In this document: positions 18,500 to 28,151 of the stretch, piece after piece
Position numbering within the stretch: position 1 is the first letter of the stretch
Layout: every line of letters starts with the position of its first letter
Source: an uncultured Chlorobiaceae bacterium
GTDB taxonomy: Bacteria; Bacteroidota; Chlorobiia; Chlorobiales; Chlorobiaceae
Reading direction: 5' to 3'
DNA: 46,821 nucleotides
Assembly (NCBI GenBank): GCA_903859055.1
Contig: CAIOLC010000302.1
Span: 1-46,821, forward strand
Position numbers and translations under genes: made by a program
The notes under the pieces: model-generated
What the model was told of the DNA's origin: nothing
Seen by the model: only the letters and a program-made list of their open reading frames with translations
Database searches by the model: none

Positions 18500-20074
18500 T
18501 TACTCAACGTCCATGTTGTTGGTTTTGTTTGAGATATAGAGCATGCCGATAACAAAGCTTACGCTTGCAATCAGTATCGGATACCACAGGCCAGCAAGTG
18601 GATCTGCAGGAGGAAGACCCGGGGCTGGGCGTGTTGCTTCAACAAGACGGGTTGAGATAAGCGGAACAAGACCGCCGAAAACACCATTGCCGATATGGTA
18701 CGGCAGAGACATTGAGGTGTAGCGGATGCGTGTCGGGAAAATCTCAACAAGGAATGCTGCAATCGGACCGTACACCATCGTGACAAAAATCACCTGGACA
18801 AAGACAAAACCGATCATTTTGTAGTAGATCTCTTTAGGCAGGATAACTGATTTTTTCTTCTCCGGCTTCAGTTTGCCTGCTGCGGTAAGTGCAGCTTTCT
18901 TTGTTTCGTCAAGCGGAACGGTGGTCTTGACAGTCTCGTTGTAGGTTGTTCCATCAGCATAGGTTTTGTTTGTTACGATGGTCGTCACCGTATCGGTTCC
19001 TTTTACCTCTACTTTCGGGTCAGAGACTACTGTCTTTTCAATGACCTCTGTTTTTTGTTTAAGATCGGCATTGTTGTACATCATGGTATAGATAGGTCGG
19101 TATGAAACAACGGCGATAAGCATACCGGCCATCATGATGTACTTGCGCCCGATTTTGTCGGAGAGGGCACCGAAGAGAACAAAGAAAGGTGTACCAAGAA
19201 CCAGGGCAACCAAAATAATGGTGTTGCTCTGCTCAAATTCGATGTTACAGGCATTCTGCAGGAAGGAGAGCGCATAGAACTGACCGGTGTACCAGACGAC
19301 ACCCTGACCTGCGGTTGCACCGAGCAGGGCAATAAGTACCATCTTCAGGTTATCCTTCTGCTTGAAGCTCTCAGCAAGCGGGTTGGCTGAGGTTTTCCCC
19401 TCTTTTTTCATCTTTGCAAACATCGGAGACTCCGACATTTTCAGGCGGATGAAGATTGAGACTCCAACAAGGAATGCTGAAACAATGAACGGTATGCGCC
19501 ATCCCCAGTCTTCGAAGACTGGAACAGTGAGCGTCTGGCGGACAACAAGAATAACGCCGAGCGCAAGAAAGAGTCCCAGAGTTGCAGTTGTCTGGATAAA
19601 GCTGGTCCAGAAACCACGCTGTCCATCAGGGGAGTGTTCCGCAACATAAGTGGCCGCGCCACCATACTCACCTCCAAGAGCAAGACCCTGCAGTAATCTC
19701 AGAAGGAAGACAATAGCCGGCGCAAAGAAGCCGATCGTTTTGTAGCCGGGAACAAGACCAATGGCAAAGGTGGAACCGCCCATGATCACCAGGGTCACAA
19801 GGAAGGTGTATTTCCGGCCGATAAGGTCACCAAGGCGGCCAAAAAAGAGGGCACCAAAGGGACGAACCACAAAACCGGCAGCGAAGGTTGCCAGTGTGGC
19901 CAAAAGAGCCGCAGTCGGGTTATCCTTCGGGAAAAACTGTTCAGAGATTATTTTCGCGAGAGTACCGAAAATATAAAAGTCATACCACTCGATGAGTGTT
20001 CCTACCGAGGAGGCAGCAATAACCCGTCGGGTGCTGCTGACCTCTTCGGTCTGGTAAGCATTATCTCGTGCCAT
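18500..20074 (-). CDS. MFS transporter, metabolite:H+ symporter (MHS) type
   Basis: GTLIEWYDFYIFGTLA, RPFGALFFGRLGDLIGRKYTF, LRLLQGLALGGEYGGAATYVAEHSP. Confidence 0.9.
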   Translation of the reverse strand: MARDNAYQTEEVSSTRRVIAASSVGTLIEWYDFYIFGTLAKIISEQFFPKDNPTAALLATLATFAAGFVVRPFGALFFGRLGDLIGRKYTFLVTLVIMGGSTFAIGLVPGYKTIGFFAPAIVFLLRLLQGLALGGEYGGAATYVAEHSPDGQRGFWTSFIQTTATLGLFLALGVILVVRQTLTVPVFEDWGWRIPFIVSAFLVGVSIFIRLKMSESPMFAKMKKEGKTSANPLAESFKQKDNLKMVLIALLGATAGQGVVWYTGQFYALSFLQNACNIEFEQSNTIILVALVLGTPFFVLFGALSDKIGRKYIMMAGMLIAVVSYRPIYTMMYNNADLKQKTEVIEKTVVSDPKVEVKGTDTVTTIVTNKTYADGTTYNETVKTTVPLDETKKAALTAAGKLKPEKKKSVILPKEIYYKMIGFVFVQVIFVTMVYGPIAAFLVEIFPTRIRYTSMSLPYHIGNGVFGGLVPLISTRLVEATRPAPGLPPADPLAGLWYPILIASVSFVIGMLYISNKTNNMDVE

Positions 20075-20149
20075 AAAAATGAGCTTTGATTGTTGAAAAA
20101 AATATGGTGAACCTTTTGCTGGTCAAATGCCGAAAGACCGCTACTATGC

Positions 20150-20587
20150 TTACTTGATAAACTCGTGTTCGTTTTCCTTGACCACAAGCACCGGGCATGG
20201 AGCACGGCGTATGACATGTTCCGCAACGCTGCCAAGAATCATCCTCTTCAGACCACGGCGACCGTGTGAACCCATGATGATGATATCTGCCTCCTGACGT
20301 TTTGCATAATCAAGAATACACTCCTCGGCAAATCCCTCATAAATAACATAATCAGCCACAATACCTGCCATATCCTCCTCTTCAATCAATGCGACAAGCT
20401 TCTGTTCCTCTTCAGCCCGCTCCTTCTCCAGTCCGTGTGAATAGTTGATTGAGGGGTCATTCTCAATAACGCCGACAAGAAAAACCTGGCCATTGGACAG
20501 TCTTGCAAACTCATTGGCGTATTGCAGCGCTTTGCGCGACAACTCTGAGAAATCAACCGGGCAGATGATTTTCTTGATGGTAATCAT
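20150..20587 (-). CDS. Universal stress protein (UspA family)
   Basis: ICPVDFSELSRKALQYA..., IIMGSHGRRGLKRMILGSVAEHVIRRAPCPVLVV. Confidence 0.95.
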   Translation of the reverse strand: MITIKKIICPVDFSELSRKALQYANEFARLSNGQVFLVGVIENDPSINYSHGLEKERAEEEQKLVALIEEEDMAGIVADYVIYEGFAEECILDYAKRQEADIIIMGSHGRRGLKRMILGSVAEHVIRRAPCPVLVVKENEHEFIK

Positions 20588-20660
20588 AGTCCGCTGTTCT
20601 GTTTAGGTTATTTAAATAAACTCCATTCTTTGTGCTCAAATCAAAATAACAAAATAAACA

Positions 20661-20689
20661 AAAAAAAGCCGCAGTCGCCCACGGCTTTT
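20661..20689 (-). terminator. Intrinsic terminator of the porin-like gene
   Basis: aaaagccg/cggctttt stem with U-run on the minus strand just after the stop at 20709. Confidence 0.65.
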
Positions 20690-20708
20690 CTCAAAAGAGA
20701 GTGACCCT

Positions 20709-21821
20709 TTAGAAGGTCACCGTGGTATAAAGCTCAGCGCGAAGCTGGTTGTTTGGAGTTGTGCTTGCTCCGGCAACATCTTTTCCGCTGGCACGGTATC
20801 GCAGTGTTGGTGTCAGATTAACGTTGCTGGATCCTTCGTGGAGCTTGATGTTGTACTGTGCCCATACAAAGACGTTGTTATAGGTGACATCAGCCAGCTT
20901 GTCGCTGGTGTGGTTATAGTCAATCCACGCCATTGCCGGACCGGACTCGCCTTTCAGCCTGAGGAGGTATCCACTGTAATCGATCGTCTCAGTAACCAGC
21001 GGAGATGAAGCCCTGACACCCTTGCTGTCTTTGCAGATGGTGTAGAAAGCACTGACACCGATTTTAGAATCACCTGCAGGTATAGTTGCGTTGGCCCCAA
21101 AAGTGTTTGGAGATATTTTCTGATAGATGGCTCCCTGTACATCAGTCAAAGAGATGACTGCCTGTGGTTCGATAGTGACATCACCAAGTTGATTTTTGTA
21201 ACTAATATGCAGCGCATATCCATCGTTGAGAAGGCCATCACCTGTTGCAGCAGTGTTTGCTGTTATAGAATTGTTGTCAAGCACAACAAGCGTGGTATTC
21301 AGGTTTCCATCGCCAAGTTTCGTGTTGTAGTTGATACCAAAAAAACGATCAAAGTTCCATGTTGCAACAGGAACGTCAACAGCGTAGATTCCACCAAGTG
21401 CGGTCGGAACTGCGTAAAGCGCAAGATCAAAAATTGGGTTGTTGAAGCTGTTGAGAGGCAGGCGACCAATTTTGTAACTGCAACAGCCCTCATTACGTCC
21501 AAAGTAGAAGTTTGAAATCTGGAGCGGATATTTTTCTGTATTATCAGTGACACCGACTGTTTTCGTACCGCTCACCGTCGCCCATGAACCAGCAGCATCC
21601 TCGTTTTGGGCAAGTGCATTAAAGAAAAAACCGTCGCCAAGATCTGCCGCCGCTTTCAGACGAATACGGTACTGATATTTAACATCGTCACCGGTCGAAT
21701 TGCTATTAAACTCAGCTCTTCCACGAATAGCAGCGTCACCGCTGAATTTCAGTTCAGCCGATGCCGGTGATGCGTATGACAACACTGCAAACATTGCAGC
21801 AAGGGATAGCATTTTCTTCAT
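20709..21821 (-). CDS. Porin-like outer membrane beta-barrel protein
   Basis: Signal peptide MKKMLSLAAMFAVLSYASPASA, alternating beta-strand pattern, terminal aromatic residue (TTVTF). Confidence 0.75.
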   Translation of the reverse strand: MKKMLSLAAMFAVLSYASPASAELKFSGDAAIRGRAEFNSNSTGDDVKYQYRIRLKAAADLGDGFFFNALAQNEDAAGSWATVSGTKTVGVTDNTEKYPLQISNFYFGRNEGCCSYKIGRLPLNSFNNPIFDLALYAVPTALGGIYAVDVPVATWNFDRFFGINYNTKLGDGNLNTTLVVLDNNSITANTAATGDGLLNDGYALHISYKNQLGDVTIEPQAVISLTDVQGAIYQKISPNTFGANATIPAGDSKIGVSAFYTICKDSKGVRASSPLVTETIDYSGYLLRLKGESGPAMAWIDYNHTSDKLADVTYNNVFVWAQYNIKLHEGSSNVNLTPTLRYRASGKDVAGASTTPNNQLRAELYTTVTF

Positions 21822-22118
21822 CTTTCTTTCTCCGTTAGGTTATGTGTGTGTGTATACAATTAAAAATGTCCAAGGCCTTGATTACATCAGAAGTCCAGAA
21901 AAAGCATTTTATCGAGAACTGTATTACTCGTCTAAAAGTTTAAATTTAAAACAATATCTTGAAAAGATTTGCATAATCTTTTCAAGATGTGCAAAATTTG
22001 GCGTTATTAAGCTGAGAAAAACCTCTTTTCTGAATCTTTTGTACGACTGATAATGGATTACAGTCACTTGTTCATGGCCAACGCATCATCTTATAGAGTT
22101 AGGTCTCCATGATAACAT

Positions 22119-22991
22119 TCACAACTCAAGAATGACCCCGGCGGCGGCAAAGCTCTCGGGGTGGTAAAAATACATCCCATGGCGGCTGATGCCTGAGTAA
22201 TAGTTGCAGACGACCCTCACCTTTTCCAGTCCGATTCCACTGAGGCGTATGCCTGCCTGCAGATTGCAGCTTCCCCGGTGCCCTCTTGTGGCCTCAAGTG
22301 ATTGCTGCCATAGAGGTAACAGTTTAAAATCCGCAGCAATAAAGGTGTTGCCGGGGGTGGAGAGCTCTGCTCCTGCCTGCAACGAGTGTGGATTGATCCC
22401 CTCTGGAATGGTGTGGTACAGGTACTGGTAACCGGCATAGACCCGGAGCTCTGGCGAGCTGAGCGCCAGCACGACATTGATAAACTCCCTGCTGTAGGTG
22501 AAGGGAATGGTGCCTGACCAATCGCTTTGCTGCGTCCACTGGCTGGCATCGGCGTTGTAGTGCCCGTCTTCGAAATGGGCAGAGATGTGGCTCAGTCGCA
22601 CCCGTGCGCTGAAGGTGTCGAAGGGGAGCAACTCGCCGTTGTAGGGTTTTTTCCAGCTTGCGTTGAGGCCAAACAGGTAGTCGATGGCATCAACAGGAAA
22701 CTTGAATTCATTACTCCGTTTCAGGCGTGACCAGGTTCCAAAATCGACACCTGCGGCAAATTCCTTGCTGTCGCTCAGATAGAGGTCGGACGAAGTGCCG
22801 ATATCAAGTTGCAGAGCCCTTTCGTTCAATGAGGGCAACACCGCCACTCTTGGTTCCAGCGGGTCAGCCAGCAGAGGAGCAAAGAGCGTTTTTGATGCGT
22901 TGTACTGTTCAGCAACGGCTGTGTTGTTCGCGGCAAAAAACGCCAGAATGACAAAGCAAAGCGCGCTGAAGAGAGTTTTCATATTTTTCAT
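22119..22991 (-). CDS. DUF1207-like secreted/outer-membrane protein
   Basis: Signal peptide, FAPLLADPLEPRVAV near N-terminus, beta-rich body. Confidence 0.6.
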   Translation of the reverse strand: MKNMKTLFSALCFVILAFFAANNTAVAEQYNASKTLFAPLLADPLEPRVAVLPSLNERALQLDIGTSSDLYLSDSKEFAAGVDFGTWSRLKRSNEFKFPVDAIDYLFGLNASWKKPYNGELLPFDTFSARVRLSHISAHFEDGHYNADASQWTQQSDWSGTIPFTYSREFINVVLALSSPELRVYAGYQYLYHTIPEGINPHSLQAGAELSTPGNTFIAADFKLLPLWQQSLEATRGHRGSCNLQAGIRLSGIGLEKVRVVCNYYSGISRHGMYFYHPESFAAAGVILEL

Positions 22992-23022
22992 CTTGTTTCA
23001 TTAAGAGTTGCAATGTCACAGT

Positions 23023-23949
23023 TTACTGGCCCAACAAGGTTTTCAGTACCGCCATGCGGATTGCAACGCCATTGGTCACCTGTTCAAGTAAAACGCTTTT
23101 CGAATAGCCCGGTGGCTGTATGCGGTCGGCAACATGGTTCGATATCTCAATCTCCCGATTGATCGGTCCAGGATGGAGCACCAGAAGGTGCTTCTGCATC
23201 CGTTCCAGCCGTTCATCCGTAAGGCCATAATGGACGGAGTACTCTTCAAGGGAGGGGAGATATCCACCGGTAGCACGTTCAAGCTGCAGGCGCAGCACGA
23301 TGGCGGTGTCCGCCCAGGCAATAGCCCGGTCAAGATTGGTGAAGAGGGTGACACCCAGTCGGTCGGCATCGGGGGGCATCAAGGTTACCGGGCAGCAGAG
23401 TGCCACCTCCGCTCCAGCCGTAAGGAGTCCGTAAATATTGGAGCGGGCAACGCGGCTGTGCAGCACATCGCCAATAATGACGATTCTCAGCCCTTCGATT
23501 TTTCCAAAATATTCACGAAGCGTAAACATGTCGAGGAGCGCCTGGGTCGGATGCTCATGCGACCCATCGCCAGCATTGATGACGTTTTTGCTGGTAATGC
23601 CTTTGATCATATCGGCGGCTCCCGAAGAGGGGTGGCGCAGCACAAAGGCATCCACCTGCATTGCCTCAAGGTTTTTTATCGTATCGCTCAAGCTCTCTCC
23701 CTTGCTGACACTGCTTGATGAGGCACTGAAGTTCAGCGTCCCCGCTCCAAGATTGCGAGCTGCTATTTCAAAGGAAAATCTGGTGCGAGTTGAATTTTCA
23801 AAAAAGACCAGCGCAATGCGCTTGTTGCGAAGAGATTGTTCAAAAGAGGGGTTTTCGTTGCACAACTCCCTTTTGAAACCGGCGGCCATGTCGAGAAGCA
23901 TGGCAATGTCACTGGCCGGAACATTACATAATCCTGTAAGGTGCTTCAA
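23023..23949 (-). CDS. pyrB: Aspartate carbamoyltransferase catalytic subunit
   Basis: FFENSTRTRFSFEIAARNLGA, HPSSGAADMI, GDGSHEHPTQALLDMFTL, LVLHPGPINREIEI. Confidence 0.96.
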   Translation of the reverse strand: MKHLTGLCNVPASDIAMLLDMAAGFKRELCNENPSFEQSLRNKRIALVFFENSTRTRFSFEIAARNLGAGTLNFSASSSSVSKGESLSDTIKNLEAMQVDAFVLRHPSSGAADMIKGITSKNVINAGDGSHEHPTQALLDMFTLREYFGKIEGLRIVIIGDVLHSRVARSNIYGLLTAGAEVALCCPVTLMPPDADRLGVTLFTNLDRAIAWADTAIVLRLQLERATGGYLPSLEEYSVHYGLTDERLERMQKHLLVLHPGPINREIEISNHVADRIQPPGYSKSVLLEQVTNGVAIRMAVLKTLLGQ

Positions 23950-24105
23950 CTCTTGCCTTTATTTGCTCTGTTGCAGGAAGAAATTTTTTTCAAATGTACA
24001 ATAAAAATTGATGATCATGAACTACCTTACATGATATTGTCACCCAGGAGGAGGCAGGAACTCCGCCGGGGGTGAAAGAGTAACAATTGTTCAGAGTTGT
24101 CCATT

Positions 24106-24459
24106 ATGCACGAAATGAGTATTGCGCTTTCAATCGTTGAAGCTGTTGTGGCTCATGCTCAAAAAGAGGGGGGCGTTGGAATTTCGGAGATAGAGCTGCT
24201 TGTTGGCAAACTTGCCGGCATTGAAGCCGATGCCTTGACGTTCTGTTTTTCAGCCGCCGCAGCGGGAACCCTTGCCGGGGAGGCTCGGCTTGTTCTTGAG
24301 GAGCCGGAGGGGGTTGGAGAGTGCGGGGAGTGTGGCCTGCGATTTCCGGTAAATTTTTATTATGCGGAGTGCCCGGAGTGCCGCTCACTTCGAATAACAA
24401 TTGTCTCCGGTGAGGAGTTTCTTATTCAATCAATAACGATCGATGAGAGGGGAGAGTAA
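24106..24459 (+). CDS. hypA: Hydrogenase maturation nickel metallochaperone HypA
   Basis: MHEMSIALSIVEAVVAHA..., CGECGLRFPVNFYYAECPECRS zinc site. Confidence 0.94.
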   Translation: MHEMSIALSIVEAVVAHAQKEGGVGISEIELLVGKLAGIEADALTFCFSAAAAGTLAGEARLVLEEPEGVGECGECGLRFPVNFYYAECPECRSLRITIVSGEEFLIQSITIDERGE

Positions 24460-24463
24460 AAGC

Positions 24464-25324
24464 ATGTGCAACACCTGTGGTTGTTCGGATGATGGCGGAG
24501 CGGTGCTCCGCAAGCCGGGAGAGAGCGATTATCACGTTCATGTTGATGATGGTGGAGCAGGAAAGCATCATACTCATGGCGAAGTGGAGCGGAGTGAGGA
24601 GGCCCATCACCAAGAAGTGCACCACGATCATCACCACGATCATGATCACCATCATCATCATGAAATAAGAAGCCGACATGTGCTGCTGGAGGAGGATGTG
24701 CTCCTGAAAAACAATCTTCTTGCCGAAAGGAATCGTGGATATTTTGAGGCAAAAGAGATTGTTGCCCTCAATTTTCTCAGCTCGCCGGGCTCTGGAAAAA
24801 CTTCACTGCTTGAAACGATCATTCCACTCCTGCAGCAGCGCCTGCCGGTCGCTGTTATTGAGGGCGATCAGCAGACCACCAATGATGCAGACCGTATTCA
24901 CGCCCTCGGAGTGCCGGTGATCCAGATCAATACCGGTTCTGGTTGTCACCTTGACGCACTGATGATCCAGAGAGCATTACACGAGATGGAGTTGCAGGAG
25001 CATTCGCTGCTCTGTATCGAAAATGTCGGCAACCTGGTCTGCCCGGCACTTTTTGACCTGGGCGAGGCCTTGAAGGTGGTGATTATCAGTGTGACGGAGG
25101 GCGATGACAAGCCTCTCAAGTATCCAACCATGTTTCATGAGGCTGATCTCTGCATTCTGAACAAAATCGACCTGCTTCCCTATGTTGAGTTTGATGTGGC
25201 CAGGTGCCGCCAGAATGCCATGCGGGTAAACCATCATCTCGAATGGTTTGAGCTGTCGGCAAAAACCGGAGAGGGGGTGGCCGAGTGGCTGGAGTGGCTC
25301 GAGAAGCGGTTGAAACTGCTTTGA
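24464..25324 (+). CDS. hypB: Hydrogenase nickel incorporation GTPase HypB
   Basis: MCNTCGC start, His-rich stretch HHDHHHDHDHHHHH, NFLSSPGSGKTSLLE P-loop, NKIDLLPY. Confidence 0.96.
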   Translation: MCNTCGCSDDGGAVLRKPGESDYHVHVDDGGAGKHHTHGEVERSEEAHHQEVHHDHHHDHDHHHHHEIRSRHVLLEEDVLLKNNLLAERNRGYFEAKEIVALNFLSSPGSGKTSLLETIIPLLQQRLPVAVIEGDQQTTNDADRIHALGVPVIQINTGSGCHLDALMIQRALHEMELQEHSLLCIENVGNLVCPALFDLGEALKVVIISVTEGDDKPLKYPTMFHEADLCILNKIDLLPYVEFDVARCRQNAMRVNHHLEWFELSAKTGEGVAEWLEWLEKRLKLL

Positions 25325-25328
25325 CACC

Positions 25329-27638
25329 TTGAACGCTGAAAGCCGTCGCCGCCTGCTGGTTCATGGCATGGTGCAGGGAGTGGGGTTTCGTCCCTTTGTC
25401 TATCGTCTTGCCATCGGGTATGGGCTGAAAGGGTTTGTGCGCAATACGCACACCGGGGTACTGATTGAGGTGCAGGGCCCAGGGCAGCTTTTGGAGAGCT
25501 TCTGTTCCTCAATCCGGCACGGCACTCCACCACTGGCTCGCATTGAGGCAATCGAAGAGAGTGCGCTTGATTGTTGTGAAGAGGCTGACTTTCATATCGG
25601 GGACTCAACTGCTAGTGATGCGGTTGAAACACTGATAGCACCGGATATTGCGCTTTGCAGCGATTGTCGTCGCGAACTTCTCGATCCGGCTGATCGCCGA
25701 TTTCGATATCCCTTCATCAACTGCACCAATTGCGGCCCCCGCTACACCATTGTCGAGAGCCTCCCCTACGACCGTCCTTCCACCTCCATGCGCTTTTTCA
25801 CCATGTGCCCGGAGTGTGAACGGGAGTATCATGATCCTCTCGACCGTCGTTTTCATGCGCAGCCCAATGGCTGCCCGGTGTGCGGCCCGGCGCTTCTGCT
25901 GCTTGATGCGGCTGGTTTGCCGATGATGACGGCTGATGTGGAGCCGTCCACTTGTGCCACTGAGTCTCCAAAGCCGTTGGCAGGTGATGCTGTAACAGAA
26001 GCGGTTGTGATGCTTGAAGAGGGGCATATTCTTGCCTTGAAGGGGCTTGGAGGTTTTCATCTTGCTGTTGATGCGAGCAATGAGAGTGCCGTAAGGAGGC
26101 TTCGGGAGCGAAAGGGGCGTGAAGCAAAGCCTTTTGCGGTGATGATGCGTGATATCGTTCAGGTCAGGAGCTGGTGCGACGTGAGCGAGGGTGAGCTTGC
26201 CGCCTTGACCTCAGCAGAGGCACCCATTGTGCTTCTCAACAAGAGAGCGGGCAGTATGCTGGCACCATCCGTAGCACCGGGCTACGATCGAATCGGAGTC
26301 ATGCTTCCCTATACCCCTCTGCATACCCTGCTCTTCGAATCGGGGCCCGACCTGCTGGTAATGACCAGTGCAAATTTCAGCGAAGAGCCCATTGTCAACG
26401 ACAATGACGAAGCACTCTCACGCCTCACAGGAATTGCGGATGCATTTCTGCTTCACAATCGCCCCATCTACCTTAAATGTGACGATTCGGTAACCATCCA
26501 TCTCTCAGGCGAACTTCGTCATAGCAGGCGGAGCAGGGGATATGTGCCGGCACCAATCACTCTGCGTAAAGGTGGGGCCACGGTGCTTGGAACCGGAGGA
26601 GAGCTTAAAAATACTGTCACTCTGTTGAAAGGCACTCACGCGCTGATGAGCCAACATATCGGTGACCTGAAAAATTTTGAGGCATACCGCCATTTTGAAC
26701 AGGTTGTTGCCCACTTGCAGCACCTTTTTCAAGCCACGCCGGAGCTTGTGGTGCATGATCTCCACCCCGGCTACCTGACGACACAATGGGCGTTACGCCA
26801 GAATATTCCTCTGCTGGGCGTTCAGCACCATCATGCCCATCTGGTTGCCTGTCTTGCTGAAAACAGGGAGGAGGGCCCTGCCATCGGGCTGATTCTTGAT
26901 GGTACAGGCTACGGAAGCGATGGCACAATCTGGGGCGGAGAGCTGCTGATTGGCGATGCCGCCGGAGTGGAGCGTTTCGCCTCGCTGGAGTCCATGCCGC
27001 TGCCGGGTGGTGATGCGGCGGTGATTCATCCATGGCGTTTGGCGCTTGGTTATCTTCACAGAAGCTGCGTCGATATGCCTGAGCTGCCGTTTATGAAAGG
27101 GAGGGGGATTGCGCAGGTTCTTGAGCTGCTCGAAAAAAAGGTGAACATTGTTGAAACATCAAGCTGCGGCCGTCTCTTCGATGCCGTCGCCGCGCTCTGC
27201 AACCTGCGGGGAGAGATCAGCTATGAAGGAGAGGCTGCCATGGCGCTGATGCATGCTGCGGGAGGGGTAGTGGGAGAAAAAGAGTTTCGCTCTGCATTGC
27301 GTGAAGAAAAAGGTCGCTGGATCATGCAGGTGTCACCAATGATTCAGGATATTGCTACGGCATTGCAACAAGGGATGCCCGTCACCGAAATCAGCCAAAG
27401 ATTCCATCGCACGCTGATATCCTGCTTTCTGGAGATCATTGGCAAAGCCGCCAACGCTGCCGGTATAAAAACAGTCGTATTGAGCGGAGGGGTTTTTCAG
27501 AACGAGCTTCTCTTTGTTACCTTGTTGCATGAGCTGCAACAGGCAGGCTACAGGGTGCTCACTCACGCGCGTATTCCCCCCAATGATGGTGGCCTTTCGC
27601 TTGGCCAGGCGATAATCGGGCGGCGTATGTTGTCTTGA
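25329..27638 (+). CDS. hypF: Carbamoyltransferase HypF
   Basis: Acylphosphatase VHGMVQGVGFRPFVYRLA, zinc fingers CSDCRRELLDPADRRFRYPFINCTNCGPRYTI, SUA5 domain, VQHHHAHLVACLAE; TTG start. Confidence 0.95.
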   Translation: MNAESRRRLLVHGMVQGVGFRPFVYRLAIGYGLKGFVRNTHTGVLIEVQGPGQLLESFCSSIRHGTPPLARIEAIEESALDCCEEADFHIGDSTASDAVETLIAPDIALCSDCRRELLDPADRRFRYPFINCTNCGPRYTIVESLPYDRPSTSMRFFTMCPECEREYHDPLDRRFHAQPNGCPVCGPALLLLDAAGLPMMTADVEPSTCATESPKPLAGDAVTEAVVMLEEGHILALKGLGGFHLAVDASNESAVRRLRERKGREAKPFAVMMRDIVQVRSWCDVSEGELAALTSAEAPIVLLNKRAGSMLAPSVAPGYDRIGVMLPYTPLHTLLFESGPDLLVMTSANFSEEPIVNDNDEALSRLTGIADAFLLHNRPIYLKCDDSVTIHLSGELRHSRRSRGYVPAPITLRKGGATVLGTGGELKNTVTLLKGTHALMSQHIGDLKNFEAYRHFEQVVAHLQHLFQATPELVVHDLHPGYLTTQWALRQNIPLLGVQHHHAHLVACLAENREEGPAIGLILDGTGYGSDGTIWGGELLIGDAAGVERFASLESMPLPGGDAAVIHPWRLALGYLHRSCVDMPELPFMKGRGIAQVLELLEKKVNIVETSSCGRLFDAVAALCNLRGEISYEGEAAMALMHAAGGVVGEKEFRSALREEKGRWIMQVSPMIQDIATALQQGMPVTEISQRFHRTLISCFLEIIGKAANAAGIKTVVLSGGVFQNELLFVTLLHELQQAGYRVLTHARIPPNDGGLSLGQAIIGRRMLS

Positions 27639-27816
27639 ACCATGATTCGCCTGATTTGCTTGATGATATGATTGATTGATTGGTTGCACAATGTGGATAA
27701 GTCTTGAACCATGATTCGCTTGATTCGCTTGATGACATGATTGATTGATTGGTTGCACAACGTGGATAAACTCAAAAATCAAGGTAATCCTGTAATCAAA
27801 TAAATCAAGGTTCAGA
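27633..27816. repeat. Interspersed repeat (copy C) containing a tandem ~69-bp duplication
   Basis: tcttgaaccatgattcgc.tgatt.gcttgatga.atgattgattgattggttgcacaa.gtggataa at 27633 and again at 27702; right edge aatcaaataaatcaaggttcag is inverted. Confidence 0.8.
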
Positions 27817-27878
27817 AACTATTTGATGAAAAACAGGTCAATACATCTTATCACTAACGTTCTCTTTCCCTGTAACCA

Positions 27879-28151
27879 ATGTGTCTCGCTATTCCCGGAA
27901 AACTGATCGAACTTACGACGGAAAATGGCCTGAAAATGGGCATTATTGACGTGAACGGTTCAAAAACAAGAGCCTGTCTTGAATATGTGCCCGACATCAA
28001 GGTGGGGCAGTATACCATTGTTCATGCCGGATTCGCCCTGAAAATAATTGACGAAGAGGAGGCGGCCGAGAGTCTGAAGCTTTGGCAGGAGCTGATCGAG
28101 AGCGGAGCATTTCAGCCTGATGACGAGCTTCCTTTACCAGGATCGGTGTGA
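27879..28151 (+). CDS. hypC: Hydrogenase maturation chaperone HypC
   Basis: [12 protein letters not shown]...[27 protein letters not shown]. Confidence 0.96.
   Translation: MCLAIPGKLIELTTENGLKMGIIDVNGSKTRACLEYVPDIKVGQYTIVHAGFALKIIDEEEAAESLKLWQELIESGAFQPDDELPLPGSV

Noticed and set aside
24600-24665. CAT/CAC-rich run as a simple repeat
   Set aside because: Explained by the HypB His-rich nickel-binding stretch
27333-27782. 149-aa minus-strand ORF and the 70-aa ORF at 27563-27775
   Set aside because: Translation of the tandem intergenic repeat plus antisense hypF; the repeated HxxNQSINHxIKxIxRIMVQ peptides come from the DNA repeat
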